Below are positions 1 through 9,303 of a stretch of DNA of 46,957 nucleotides, in pieces. Both the position numbers and the translations under genes were made by a program. The notes beneath the pieces were generated by a model that had not been told where the DNA came from, did no database searches, and was given only the letters and a program-made list of their open reading frames with translations. The stretch spans positions 1 to 46,957 of the forward strand of contig DASQMI010000066.1 in assembly GCA_035645555.1 (NCBI GenBank). Direction: 5' to 3'. The stretch is from Lysobacter_F sp035645555 (GTDB lineage Bacteria; Pseudomonadota; Gammaproteobacteria; Xanthomonadales; Xanthomonadaceae). Every line of letters starts with the position of its first letter. Position 1 is the first letter of the stretch.

Positions 1-1616
1 AAACCGCCGAGAAGCGCGTGCGCAAGGCACGCGTGCACCAGCGCGACGACGCCACCGGCGCCGACGTTCCGCCCCCTGCCATGGCCGACAACGCCCCCTC
101 CGCCCCCGAGCGCTCCGCGCCGGCCGGCGACGGCGGCGACGCCGGCCCGGGTGCCGGCGCGACCGACGGCGGCAACGGCGGCGGCCAGCCGCGCGACGGC
201 GGCTTCGAAGGCGGCCACCGCAACCGCCGCGAGCGCTTCCGCAACCGCCGCAACCGCTTCCGCGACCGCGACGGCATGCCGGAAGACGGCGGCGACGGCG
301 CGCAGCAGCACCAGCAGCGTCAGCAGATGCCGCAGGTGCCGGAAGGCTTCCCGCAGTACTCGCTCGGCGACCTCAAGCGGATGCCAACGCCGAAACTGCT
401 GGAGATCGCCGACCAGCTGAGCATCCACGAGGGCGTGGCGCGCGCGCGCAAGCAGGACGTGATCTTCGCCCTGCTGAAGGTGCTGACCCGGCACGGCGAA
501 GGCGTCGCCGCCGACGGCGTGCTGGAAATCCTGCCGGACGGCTACGGCTTCCTGCGCGCCGCCGAGGCCAGCTACCTGGCCGGCCCCGACGACGTCTACA
601 TCTCGCCCAGCCAGATCCGCCGCTTCAACCTGCGCACCGGCGACCACCTGTCCGGCCGCATCCGCTGGCCGAAAGACGGCGAACGCTATTTCGCGCTCGC
701 GGTGGTCGACACCATCAACGGCGAGCCGCTGGAGGCGTCGAAGAACAAGGTCCTGTTCGAGAACCTCACTCCGCTGTTCCCGCGCCGCAAGTTCAAGCTG
801 GAGCGCGGCGACGGTTCGACCGAGGACATCACCGGCCGCATCCTCGACCTGATGGCGCCGCAGGGCAAAGGCCAGCGCGCGCTGATCGTTTCGCCGCCGA
901 AGGCCGGCAAGACGATGATGATGCAGCAGGTGGCCACCGCCATCACCACCAACCATCCGGACGTGCACCTGATCGTGCTGCTGATCGACGAACGTCCGGA
1001 GGAAGTGACCGAGATGCAGCGCACCGTGCGCGCCGAGGTCATCAGCTCGACGTTCGACGAGCCGGCCGCGCGCCACGTGCAGGTCGCGGAGATGGTGATC
1101 GAGCGCGCCAAGCGCCTGGTCGAGCACAAGAAGGACGTGGTGATCCTGCTCGACTCGATCACCCGCCTCGCCCGCGCCTACAACAACGTGGTGCCGAGCT
1201 CCGGCAAGGTGCTGACCGGTGGCGTGGACGCCAACGCGCTGCATCGCCCGAAGCGCTTCTTCGGCGCCGCGCGGAACGTCGAGGAAGGCGGCTCGTTGAC
1301 CATCATCGCCACCGCGCTGATCGACACCGGCAGCAAGATGGACGAGGTGATCTACGAGGAGTTCAAGGGCACCGGCAACTCGGAAGTGCACCTGGACCGC
1401 CGCATCGCCGAGAAGCGCGTCTATCCGGCTATCAACATCAACCGCTCCGGCACCCGCCGCGAGGACCTGCTGATCGAGCCGGAGCTGCTGCAGAAGATCT
1501 GGATCCTGCGCAAGCTGCTGCACGGCATGGACGAGATCGGCGCGATGGAGTTCCTGCTCGACAAGATGAAGAACACCAAGTCGAACGACGAGTTCTTCTC
1601 TTCGATGAAGCGCTGA
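1..1616 (+). CDS. rho: Transcription termination factor Rho (5' end outside window)
   Basis: Hexameric RNA-dependent ATPase/helicase that ends transcription at Rho-dependent sites. The frame is open to the left edge, so the true start probably lies upstream; the first in-window start is GTG at 18. About 95 N-terminal residues are low complexity (Gly/Asp, then Arg/Asn-rich with repeated RNRR). The Rho N-terminal fold follows (about residues 115-155, counted from 18), then the cold-shock-like RNA-binding domain (about 165-240, with DGYGFLR) and the RecA-like ATPase with P-loop PPKAGKT near 295-300. Later landmarks are LLIDERPEE, ILLDSITRLARAYN and the secondary RNA-binding segment GTGNSEVHLDRR. 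The C-terminus NDEFFSSMKR looks complete. An intrinsic terminator lies just after the stop. Only the start is uncertain. Confidence 0.97.
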   Translation, partial: TAEKRVRKARVHQRDDATGADVPPPAMADNAPSAPERSAPAGDGGDAGPGAGATDGGNGGGQPRDGGFEGGHRNRRERFRNRRNRFRDRDGMPEDGGDGAQQHQQRQQMPQVPEGFPQYSLGDLKRMPTPKLLEIADQLSIHEGVARARKQDVIFALLKVLTRHGEGVAADGVLEILPDGYGFLRAAEASYLAGPDDVYISPSQIRRFNLRTGDHLSGRIRWPKDGERYFALAVVDTINGEPLEASKNKVLFENLTPLFPRRKFKLERGDGSTEDITGRILDLMAPQGKGQRALIVSPPKAGKTMMMQQVATAITTNHPDVHLIVLLIDERPEEVTEMQRTVRAEVISSTFDEPAARHVQVAEMVIERAKRLVEHKKDVVILLDSITRLARAYNNVVPSSGKVLTGGVDANALHRPKRFFGAARNVEEGGSLTIIATALIDTGSKMDEVIYEEFKGTGNSEVHLDRRIAEKRVYPAININRSGTRREDLLIEPELLQKIWILRKLLHGMDEIGAMEFLLDKMKNTKSNDEFFSSMKR

Positions 1617-1641
1617 GCTGCATCAAGCGCGCAAAGAAGAA

Positions 1642-1665
1642 CGCCCCGCACTGCGGGGCGTTTTT
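1642..1665 (+). terminator. Intrinsic terminator of rho
   Basis: An 8-bp GC stem (CGCCCCGC / GCGGGGCG) with a 3-nt loop is followed directly by TTTTT, 25 bases after the rho stop codon. It also lies between rho and the convergent GGDEF gene. Confidence 0.85.
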
Positions 1666-1682
1666 CGTAGCGGTGCCCTGCG

Positions 1683-2690
1683 CTACGCCGGCACGCGGGG
1701 CCCCGATTCCAGCGACTCGGCGACCACGGCGTGGTTGCGGCCGAGGCGCTTGGCGCGATACATCGCCGCATCCGCACGCGCCAGCCACTGCGCGACCGCC
1801 TCGTTGGGTTTCAGGACGGCGGCGCCGATGGATACCGTGATCGCCTCGCCGTGCACCTGCAGCCGGGCCTCCACGGTGGTGCGCAGCGCCTCGAGGAGAT
1901 CGGCCAGCACGGCGCCGTCGGTGCCGGGCAGCAGCAGCACGAACTCCTCGCCGCCATAGCGGAAGATGCGGTCGCTGGCACGGCAGCGCGACTGCAGCAG
2001 ATCGGCGAACTGCACCAGCAGCTGGTCGCCGGTCTTGTGGCCGTAGGCGTCGTTGACGCGCTTAAAGTGGTCGATGTCGATCACCGCCAACGCCACCGGG
2101 AGCTGGTGACGAGGGAACGTCTCGGCCGCCCGCGCGAGCTCCTGCTCCATCGCATGGCGGTTGTGCAGTCCGGTCAGCGCGTCGTGGATGGCGAGCGCCT
2201 CCAGCCGCAGCCGCTGGCTCTGGGTACGGTGAGCGAAGATGTAGGCGAACAGGCTGATCAGCGCGGAGGTGACCACGAACACCGCACGCGCGATGCCCGA
2301 GTCGAGCGCCTCGGCGCCACCAGCCACCAGTGCTACCAGCAATCCGGCCGACAGCAGCGCCATTCCGCGCGGCACGATCAGGAAGTTCGCCACCAGCGCC
2401 GGATACGCCCACAGCACCCCGGGCAGGCCGATGTGCATGGCGATGAACGCGCAGCCGGCGGTGTTGGTGATCGAGGTGACCACCGCGGCGCGCTCAGTGC
2501 TGCCGCCGCGCCAGATGTAGGCCATGTTGGCGCACAGGCCGAGCACCAGGGCGGAGTCGACCACTGCGGCCAGCCATTCGCCGCGCACCAGGCGGTAGAT
2601 CGCGAACGGTCCGATGCCGAGCACGCCGAGCACGCCGAACAGCGTCAGGATCGCGAAGTGGTAATCGGTTCGGAGCCGCTGTACGGACAT
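1683..2690 (-). CDS. Membrane-anchored GGDEF diguanylate cyclase
   Basis: Predicted to make c-di-GMP from two GTP at the inner membrane. The N-terminal half (about residues 10-155) has five or six hydrophobic segments with short loops and no recognisable sensor domain. A GGDEF domain follows, with active-site GGEEF at 246-250. RASD sits exactly five residues before it, so the product-inhibition I-site looks intact. The protein begins MSVQRLRTD at 2690, where AAGAAGG lies six bases upstream; a longer frame to 2735 adds a basic stretch without a better ribosome site. It is convergent with rho and divergent from the Kef gene. The membrane domain might be a MASE-like sensor, but I cannot assign its ligand. 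Confidence 0.88.
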   Translation of the reverse strand: MSVQRLRTDYHFAILTLFGVLGVLGIGPFAIYRLVRGEWLAAVVDSALVLGLCANMAYIWRGGSTERAAVVTSITNTAGCAFIAMHIGLPGVLWAYPALVANFLIVPRGMALLSAGLLVALVAGGAEALDSGIARAVFVVTSALISLFAYIFAHRTQSQRLRLEALAIHDALTGLHNRHAMEQELARAAETFPRHQLPVALAVIDIDHFKRVNDAYGHKTGDQLLVQFADLLQSRCRASDRIFRYGGEEFVLLLPGTDGAVLADLLEALRTTVEARLQVHGEAITVSIGAAVLKPNEAVAQWLARADAAMYRAKRLGRNHAVVAESLESGPRVPA

Positions 2691-2854
2691 GCCCACCTTC
2701 TTGGTGCGGCGCCTTGCAGCCACCGCGACCCGCACTCAGTCGGGTCATGCGGGGAATTAGCGGTCACCGGCGGCCAGGCTTGAGCGACCTGGGTGTTTTC
2801 CCCCCAGTGCTGTCGCAGCAGGCAGGTAGACTCGGGCGACTCCGGAGGAATCGC

Positions 2855-4672
2855 ATGCACGGCGGCGGACTCGAATTGGCGCTGGTGTTCCTGCTGGCCG
2901 CGGTGGTCGCGGTACCGGTGTTCCGCCGCTTCGGGCTCGGCGCGGTGCTGGGCTACCTGACCGCCGGGGTCGCGCTCGGCCCGCACGGGCTGGGCGTGGT
3001 GCGCGACGCCGCGCCGGTGCTGTCGGCGTCCGAGATCGGCGTGGTGATGCTGCTGTTCGTGATTGGCCTGGAGCTGTCGCCTTCGCGGCTGAAGGTGATG
3101 CGCCGGCCGGTGTTCGGGGTTGGCAGCCTGCAGGTCGCGCTGACCGCCACCGTGCTGGCGCTGCTGGCCGCTCAGCTCGGCGGGCTGGGCTGGAAGCCGG
3201 CGCTGGTGATCGGCGTCGGGCTCGCGCTGTCTTCGACCGCGGTCGGCCTGCAGCTGCTGTCCGAACGCAAGGCGCTCACCTCCGATCACGGGCGGCTGGC
3301 GTTCGCGATCCTGCTGTTCCAGGACCTGGCGGCGATTCCGCTGCTCGCGGCGATTCCGCTACTGGGGCAAGCATCGGCGGCCGACACCGGCCTGTCGTGG
3401 CTGGCGGTGGCAAAGGCGGTCGGTGCGATTGCCGCGGTCGTGCTCGGCGGGCGTGTGCTGCTGCGCCAGCTGTTCCGCGTCGTCGCGCGCACGCAGATGC
3501 CTGAGGTGTTCACCGGCGCGGCGCTGCTGACCGTGCTCGGCGCCGCGTGGCTGATGCAGAAAGCCGGGCTGTCCGCCGGCCTCGGTGCGTTCCTCGCCGG
3601 CGTGCTGCTGGCCGATTCGGAATTCCGCCACGAGCTGGAAGCGCAGATCGATCCATTCAAGGGCCTGCTGCTCGGGCTGTTCTTCATCGCGGTCGGCATG
3701 AGCATCGACCTCGCGCGCGTGGCCGCCGAGCCCGCGCAGGTGGCCGCGCTGGTGGCGGTGATGATGGCGGTGAAGTTCGCGCTGCTGGTCGCGCTCGGCC
3801 GCCGCCCCGGCGGGCTCGACCGCGCCGAGGCGCTGCGACTGGCCGCGGTGCTCGCGCTCGGCGGCGAGTTCGCGTTCGTGGTGTTCGCCGAAGCCGCGCG
3901 CGCCGGGCTGCTCGACGGCGCGCTGCGCGACCGGCTGGTCGCCGCGGTGGGCCTATCGATGGCGCTCACCCCGCCGCTGCTGATCGCGCTCAACGCGCTG
4001 CTCGGCCGCACCCGGCCGCGCCCGGCGCGCGCGTACGACGCGATCCCCGACGGCCATCCGCAGGTGCTGATCGCAGGCTTCGGCCGCTTCGGGCAGATCG
4101 TGGCACGCCTGCTCGCCGCGCAGAAGACGCCGTTCATCGCCATCGAGCACAACGCCGAGCAGGTGGATTTCGTGCGCCGTTTCGGCAACCCGGTCTACTA
4201 CGGCGACCCGGCGCGCCCGGACCTGCTGCGCTCGGCCGGTGCCGCGCACGTGCGCGTGTTCGTGGTCGCGGTCGACGACCCGGAGGCGAACCTGCGGGTG
4301 GTGCGCACGGTGCGCCGGCTGTATCCGCAGGCGACCGTGTTCGCACGCGCCCGCGACCGCCGCCACGCCTGGGCGCTGATGGACCTCGGCGCGAAGGCGA
4401 TCCGCGAGACGTTCCACTCCAGCCTGACGTTGGGCGAGCAGGTGCTGGTCGCGCTCGGGCTGACGCCGGAACTGGCGCACGCGCGCGCCCGGCGCTTCGC
4501 CGAGCACGACGAACGCGTGCTCAACGCGCAGTACCTGGTGCACGACGACGAGGATGCACTGCTGCAGAGCGCCAAGGATGCGCGCCGCGAGCTGGAGCAG
4601 CTGTTCGAGGCCGATCAGGGCGAGGGCGTGCTCGGCGACATCGCGGCCGCACCGCCGGCGCGCGAGGCCTGA
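2855..4672 (+). CDS. Kef-type K+/H+ antiporter with RCK (TrkA-N) domain
   Basis: Monovalent cation:proton antiporter-2 family, which releases K+ during electrophile stress in the Kef group. Residues 1 to about 385 form a Na+/H+-exchanger-like membrane domain of roughly 12 helices (LGYLTAGVALGPHGLG near the start). A cytoplasmic RCK nucleotide-binding domain follows with GFGRFG at 408-413, then an acidic tail. Its 605 residues match KefB/KefC. The start is ATG 2855, with GGAGGA six bases upstream; the frame extends further upstream but lacks that support. No KefF/KefG-like quinone reductase is adjacent. Whether it is KefB-, KefC- or YbaL-like cannot be decided by eye, so glutathione gating is only an inference. 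Confidence 0.9.
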   Translation: MHGGGLELALVFLLAAVVAVPVFRRFGLGAVLGYLTAGVALGPHGLGVVRDAAPVLSASEIGVVMLLFVIGLELSPSRLKVMRRPVFGVGSLQVALTATVLALLAAQLGGLGWKPALVIGVGLALSSTAVGLQLLSERKALTSDHGRLAFAILLFQDLAAIPLLAAIPLLGQASAADTGLSWLAVAKAVGAIAAVVLGGRVLLRQLFRVVARTQMPEVFTGAALLTVLGAAWLMQKAGLSAGLGAFLAGVLLADSEFRHELEAQIDPFKGLLLGLFFIAVGMSIDLARVAAEPAQVAALVAVMMAVKFALLVALGRRPGGLDRAEALRLAAVLALGGEFAFVVFAEAARAGLLDGALRDRLVAAVGLSMALTPPLLIALNALLGRTRPRPARAYDAIPDGHPQVLIAGFGRFGQIVARLLAAQKTPFIAIEHNAEQVDFVRRFGNPVYYGDPARPDLLRSAGAAHVRVFVVAVDDPEANLRVVRTVRRLYPQATVFARARDRRHAWALMDLGAKAIRETFHSSLTLGEQVLVALGLTPELAHARARRFAEHDERVLNAQYLVHDDEDALLQSAKDARRELEQLFEADQGEGVLGDIAAAPPAREA

Positions 4673-4676
4673 GCGC

Positions 4677-7600
4677 TCAGCGCGGATCGCGCAGGAAGCG
4701 CGCCATCGACAGCTGGCTGTCGGGCGAGGCCGGCACGAACTCGGCGGCGATGTCGACGAAGCCGCGCATGGTGGCGATGTCGCGGGGCGTACGGTTGAGG
4801 GTATCGCGCAGGTTCGGGTCGGCGCCGGCGCGCAGCAGGCGCTGCACCACCCGCAGCAGGCCGTGCAGCGCGGCCAGATGCAACGGGCCGAAGCCGCGCG
4901 GATCCTGCGCGTCGAGCCGGACTTCCTGGTCGAGCAGCAGCTCGATGCCGGCGATCAGCACGTCCTCGTCGGCCGCCGAGCCCGGCTCGGCACGCGCGCC
5001 CAGCAGAAGCAGCAGCGGCGTGGCGCCGGCGGCCGGCCGGTCCGGTTCGGCGCCGGCCAACAGCAGCGTGTCGAGCAGCGCGACCAGGCGCGCGCGGTCG
5101 CGCGCGCCGAAGCCGTACATCGCCGCGCAGTGCAGCGCACTGCGCCCCTGCGCGTCCTCGGCGTGGACGTCGGCGCCGGCAGCGAGCAGGCGCGCGGCGA
5201 CGTCGGTGAGGCCGAGCGCGCTGGCCACCATCAGCGCGGTGAGCTCGCCGGGCAGGCGCTGCTCGAGCGGCGCGCCGGCGCGCAGCAGGCGCTCGACCAC
5301 GTCGAGGTGACGCATGCTGACCGCCGCCGACAGCGGCGTGGCGCCGGAATGCGCGGCCAGCGTGAGGTCGGCGTCGCGCGCGAGCAGCAGCTCGACCACG
5401 TCGCGATGGCCGCCGCCGGCGGCGCGCAGCAGCGCGGTGCAGCCCTGCGCATCGGTGGCGTCGACCGGCAGGCCGAGCGCGAGCAGGCGGCGGAGCGCGT
5501 CGGCATCGCCATGCATCGCTGCAGCCGGCAGGTCGGACGCGCGCAGCGGGCGCCGCGGCAGCGGCCAGCCGCGCCAGTCGAGCCAGTCGGCGATGTCGCG
5601 GCGGCCGCTCGCGAGCGCCACGCCGAGCGGCGTCTGGCCGTCGGCGGCCCGCGTGTCCGGGTTCGCGCCGTGCGCGATCAGCGCCTTCACCAGCGCCTCG
5701 CGACCGAGCGCGGCGGCCAGGTGCAGCGCGCTCATGCCGCGGCTGTCGCGCACGTCGAGCGCGACCCCGAGCGCGATCAGGCGCAGCGCCAGCGGCTGCC
5801 AGTCGAGCCGGATCGCGAGCGTGAGCGGCGGGTCGCCGCCGGCGCTGGGCGCGAACGGATCGGCGCCGCGGTCGAGCAGGGCGAACGCGCAGCGCTGCAA
5901 CGCACGCGCATCGCCCAGACCGTGCACGCGCAGGCAGGCGGCGAGGAAGCGCGCCAGTCCGCCGCGACCGGCCGGCGAAGCGCCGCGCGCGAGCAGCAGC
6001 TCGATTTCGGCCAGTGCCGCCGGGCCGCGATCGAGCAGCACGAACAGCGGGGTGTCGCCGTGCGGATCGCGCACGTCGAGGTCGGCGCCGTGGCGCAGCA
6101 GCCAGACGATCGCGTCGGGCGCGGCGAGAATCTCCGCCTCGTGCAGCAGCGCGTCGAGCTCACCGGGCGCAAGCAGCGGGAGCAGCCGCTCCAGTCCGGC
6201 GAAACGGCCGTCGAGGAGCGCGTCGCGCAGCACCGCGATCGGCGCGCGGTCCGGCGGCGGCAGCTCGTCGAACTCGCCGCTGACGCTGGCCGGTAGGCCG
6301 TAGTCGCGATCGAGCGCGGCGACCAGCGACCAGCGCCCGGCTTCGGCGGCGCGATCGAGCGCGCGACGCTCCTCGCCGTCGCGCCGCTGCGGATCCAGTC
6401 CGAGCTCGACCAGCCGATGCAGCAGTGCCGGCGTGGCGCGTTCGGCCAGCGCGGCGAGCATCAGCGCGTCGCGGCCGTCGGCGTCATGCGCGAGCAGCAG
6501 CGCCTCGCCGTCGCGCGCGGTGGCGAGCAGCGTCTCGATCACCGCCAGATGGCCGCCGCGCGCGGCATCGAGCAGCGCGTTGCGACCGGCGTCATCGCGC
6601 AGCGCGGGATCGGCGCCGGCGGCGAGCAACGCCTCGACGATCTCGACATGGCCGGCGTAGGCGGCCTCGTGCACCGCAGTGCGGCCGTGGCGGCCGCGCG
6701 CGTCCACTTTCGCCTTGTGTTTGAGCAGCAGCTGCACGCCGGCGGCATCGTCCTCCTCGCCGCCGGCCGCGGCCAGCAGCGCCGGCTGGCCGTCGCGCGG
6801 TTCCGGGCGCGCGCCGCGTTCGAGCAGGAAGCGCGCCAGCCGCCAGTTGCCGCTGGCACAGGCGATGCCGAGCGGGGTGAAGCCGTCCTGGTTGAGCGCG
6901 TCCAGCTCGGCCGCGGCATCCAGCAGCAGCGCGGCAACGCCCGGATCGGTGCTGCGCGCGGCGTGGTGCAGCGGCGTGTTGCCGTCGCCGTCGACCGCGC
7001 GCGGATCGGCGCCGTTGGCAAGCAGCGTCATCACCGCTTCCGGGCGGCCGTGCCAGCTGTCGCGGGTGGCCGCCAGCAGCGGCGTCAGGCCCGCCTCGGT
7101 GCGGTTGAGATCGACGCCGCGCGCGATCAGCGCGCGCAGCAGGCGCAGGTCAGGCAGCACGGCGGCCAGCGCGACCAGCCCGCGCTGGTCACGCTCGTCG
7201 CGCGGCGGCGGCGCATGCGGATCGGCGCCGAGTTCGAGCAGCTCAAGCGCACGGTCGACCCGCCCGCTGCGCGCGGCCTGGTACAGCTGCGGCTCCAGCG
7301 GCGCGTCGGCGACCGGCGCTTCCGGCGCCGCCTCGGGCGCAGCGAACACCGGCCATGCGCGCGGGCGTTCGCGTGCCGGCACGATGCGCGCAAGCCCGGC
7401 GTACAGCACCGGCGGCAGCAGCGCCAGCAGTGCAGTCACCGCCCAACGCGCAGCCCCGGCGAGCAGCCCCGGCCACGCAAGCGCGACGATCGCCGCGAGC
7501 GGCAGCGCCACCAGCAGCGCGGCCAGTAGCCCGCGCCACGGCGTCACGTCGAGCTCGCGCAGACGCGCCCACTGCGCGCGCAGCGCGCCGCCCGCGCCGG

Positions 7601-7955
7601 CCTGCGCCTGCCACAGCGGCCAGCTGCGCCACAGCGCGAGCAGCAGCAGCGCGAACGTCGCGCTCAGCCCGAGCGCGCCGGCGAGCGAACCGCGCCGCTG
7701 CAACTCGGCCAGCGGCCCCGCCGCCAGCAGCAGCGCACCGCCCGCGGCGAGCGCGAACAGCGCGCAGGCCGCCGGCGCATCGCGGCGCCAGTCGACGCGA
7801 CTGCCGCGCCAGCCGCGCTGCGCGAGCAGGTGCAGCGGCTGCGCCAGCAACGCACCGAGCGCGCCCCACGGCGCCGGCCCGGCCAGCAGGGTCAGCACGA
7901 CCGCAGCGGCGGATGCCGCGCCGAACCGGAGCCGGTCGGGGCGGGACTCAGGCAT
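4677..7955 (-). CDS. Large membrane-anchored ankyrin-repeat protein
   Basis: The 1092-residue protein starts with four or five hydrophobic helices in residues 10-195. About 850 residues of tandem ankyrin repeats follow (recurring G-x-TPL-x-AA and LL-x-GADP patterns), roughly twenty by eye, running almost to the C-terminus. Ankyrin arrays are protein-interaction scaffolds, and no enzymatic domain is visible. The repeats should face one side of the inner membrane, probably the cytoplasm. The start ATG 7955 lies inside the last codons of ycgL (8-base overlap, ATGCCTGA), which suggests translational coupling. It ends 4 bp from the convergent Kef gene. The binding partner is unknown, and the repeat count needs a profile search. 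Confidence 0.85.
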   Translation of the reverse strand: MPESRPDRLRFGAASAAAVVLTLLAGPAPWGALGALLAQPLHLLAQRGWRGSRVDWRRDAPAACALFALAAGGALLLAAGPLAELQRRGSLAGALGLSATFALLLLALWRSWPLWQAQAGAGGALRAQWARLRELDVTPWRGLLAALLVALPLAAIVALAWPGLLAGAARWAVTALLALLPPVLYAGLARIVPARERPRAWPVFAAPEAAPEAPVADAPLEPQLYQAARSGRVDRALELLELGADPHAPPPRDERDQRGLVALAAVLPDLRLLRALIARGVDLNRTEAGLTPLLAATRDSWHGRPEAVMTLLANGADPRAVDGDGNTPLHHAARSTDPGVAALLLDAAAELDALNQDGFTPLGIACASGNWRLARFLLERGARPEPRDGQPALLAAAGGEEDDAAGVQLLLKHKAKVDARGRHGRTAVHEAAYAGHVEIVEALLAAGADPALRDDAGRNALLDAARGGHLAVIETLLATARDGEALLLAHDADGRDALMLAALAERATPALLHRLVELGLDPQRRDGEERRALDRAAEAGRWSLVAALDRDYGLPASVSGEFDELPPPDRAPIAVLRDALLDGRFAGLERLLPLLAPGELDALLHEAEILAAPDAIVWLLRHGADLDVRDPHGDTPLFVLLDRGPAALAEIELLLARGASPAGRGGLARFLAACLRVHGLGDARALQRCAFALLDRGADPFAPSAGGDPPLTLAIRLDWQPLALRLIALGVALDVRDSRGMSALHLAAALGREALVKALIAHGANPDTRAADGQTPLGVALASGRRDIADWLDWRGWPLPRRPLRASDLPAAAMHGDADALRRLLALGLPVDATDAQGCTALLRAAGGGHRDVVELLLARDADLTLAAHSGATPLSAAVSMRHLDVVERLLRAGAPLEQRLPGELTALMVASALGLTDVAARLLAAGADVHAEDAQGRSALHCAAMYGFGARDRARLVALLDTLLLAGAEPDRPAAGATPLLLLLGARAEPGSAADEDVLIAGIELLLDQEVRLDAQDPRGFGPLHLAALHGLLRVVQRLLRAGADPNLRDTLNRTPRDIATMRGFVDIAAEFVPASPDSQLSMARFLRDPR

Positions 7956-8202
7956 CGGGGCGGCGCAGCTCCGGCTGCGGAGGGAACTGGATGTGGAAGC
8001 CGCGCTCGGCCAGGTTGGTGCGCACCACCGCCGGGTCGCTCTGCGCCAGCCGGCGCTGCGGCGTCAGCTCGAGCTCCATCAGGAAATGCAACGCGCCGAG
8101 CTGGCCGCGCAGCGGCTCCGGCAGCCGCGCGAAATCGTCGCGCGCAGCGAGAAAGACGTAAGTGTCGGCCTTGCGCAGGCTCTTGTAGACGTAGGCGTGC
8201 AT
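7948..8202 (-). CDS. YcgL domain protein
   Basis: A small protein of 84 residues beginning MHAYVYKSLRKADTYVFL, matching the YcgL family (conserved Y-KS-K-DTYV start, RDDF-LP, and late FHIQFPPQPE). The family is common in gammaproteobacteria and its biochemical role is not settled. In the order of transcription it precedes the ankyrin gene and overlaps it by 8 bases, so the two are probably one operon. No strong Shine-Dalgarno is seen before ATG 8202, but the family start matches. Confidence 0.85.
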   Translation of the reverse strand: MHAYVYKSLRKADTYVFLAARDDFARLPEPLRGQLGALHFLMELELTPQRRLAQSDPAVVRTNLAERGFHIQFPPQPELRRPDA

Positions 8203-8258
8203 GGACGGCGGATCGGCCTTGTGCCGGGATTGTGCGGGAAAGCCGCCGTCGACGGAAC

Positions 8259-8278
8259 CGCGCGCATGAATGCGCGCG
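8259..8278. repeat. Perfect 9-bp inverted repeat after cydB
   Basis: CGCGCGCAT, a 2-nt spacer, then ATGCGCGCG. It lies 11-31 bases downstream of the cydB stop. It could form a hairpin that protects the 3' end or helps stop transcription, but there is no T-run on either side, so it is not called an intrinsic terminator. Confidence 0.5.
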
Positions 8279-8289
8279 TCTTCACGCGC

Positions 8290-9303
8290 TCAGTGGTAGC
8301 CGGCGTCCGCGGCGACCTTGCCGCGGAACACCCGGTACGACCACCACGTGTAGCCCAGGATCATCGGCAGCAACACGACCAGGCCGGCCAGCACGAAGCC
8401 CTGCGACGACGGCGGCGACGCCGCCTCCCAGATCGTCAGCGCCGGCGGCACGATGTTCGGCCAGATGCCGACCACCAGCCCGGCGAAGCCGAGCGCGAAG
8501 AAGCCGAGCGTCAACAGGAACGGCGCCGCGTCGCGGCCCTCGTGCATCGCCGCGCGCCACAACGCGTACGCGTTCGCCAGAGCCAGCAGCGGCACCGGCG
8601 CCAGCCACAGGAAATTGGTGCCTTCGAACCAGCGCGCCATGATCCGCGAGTCGAGGAACGGCAGCCACGCGCTGACCAGCCCCATGAACGCCACCACCAC
8701 CAGCACCAGCGGCCGGGTCAGCCAGCGCGCGGTGGTCTGCAGCGCGCCCTCGGTCTTGAGGATGAGCCAGCTGGAGCCGAGCAGCGCGTAGCCGAACACC
8801 ACCGCGACCCCGGTCAACATCGAAAACGGACTGAACCAGTCGAACGCGCCGCCGACGTACTTGCCCTCCTGCAGCGGCATGCCTTCGACCAGCGCGCCGA
8901 GGATCACACCCTGCGCGAACGCGGCGAGCATCGAGCCGAGCGCGAACGCCGCGCCCCACGCCGGCTTGCCGCGCACGGCCTTGAAGCGGAACTCGAACGC
9001 CACACCGCGGAAGATCAGTGCGATCACCATCAGCAGCACCGGCAGGTACAGCGCCGAGAGCACCAGCGCGTACGCCTTCGGAAACGCGGCGAGCAGCCCG
9101 GCGCCGCCGAGCACCAGCCAGGTCTCGTTGCCATCCCAGATCGGCGCGGCCGTGTTCATCATGTGGTCGAGCTGGTGCTCGTCCTCGGCGAACGGCGCCA
9201 GGATCCCGAGCCCGAGCACGAAGCCGTCGAGCAGGACGTACATCAGCACGCCGAAGCCGATCACCCCGAACCAGATCACCGGCAGCACGGTGTCCAGACT
9301 CAT
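8290..9303 (-). CDS. cydB: Cytochrome bd ubiquinol oxidase subunit II (CydB/CioB)
   Basis: Membrane subunit of the bd-type quinol oxidase, which reduces O2 to water with electrons from quinol. The 337-residue protein has eight or nine hydrophobic helices. Conserved stretches include the N-terminal YVLLDGFVLGLG and the central WDGNETWLVLGG and FRGVAFEFRFKA. The length and motifs resemble CioB of cyanide-insensitive oxidases more than E. coli CydB (379 residues). Its ATG overlaps the cydA stop by four bases (ATGA, 9300-9303), typical of coupled subunit synthesis. No cydX-like small ORF or cydDC is visible nearby. Confidence 0.96.
   Translation of the reverse strand: MSLDTVLPVIWFGVIGFGVLMYVLLDGFVLGLGILAPFAEDEHQLDHMMNTAAPIWDGNETWLVLGGAGLLAAFPKAYALVLSALYLPVLLMVIALIFRGVAFEFRFKAVRGKPAWGAAFALGSMLAAFAQGVILGALVEGMPLQEGKYVGGAFDWFSPFSMLTGVAVVFGYALLGSSWLILKTEGALQTTARWLTRPLVLVVVAFMGLVSAWLPFLDSRIMARWFEGTNFLWLAPVPLLALANAYALWRAAMHEGRDAAPFLLTLGFFALGFAGLVVGIWPNIVPPALTIWEAASPPSSQGFVLAGLVVLLPMILGYTWWSYRVFRGKVAADAGYH

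Noticed and set aside
1731..2783. 350-codon plus-strand open frame opposite the GGDEF gene
   Set aside because: It is a shadow: composition is Arg/Gln/His-rich with no known fold, and the opposite strand encodes a clear diguanylate cyclase.
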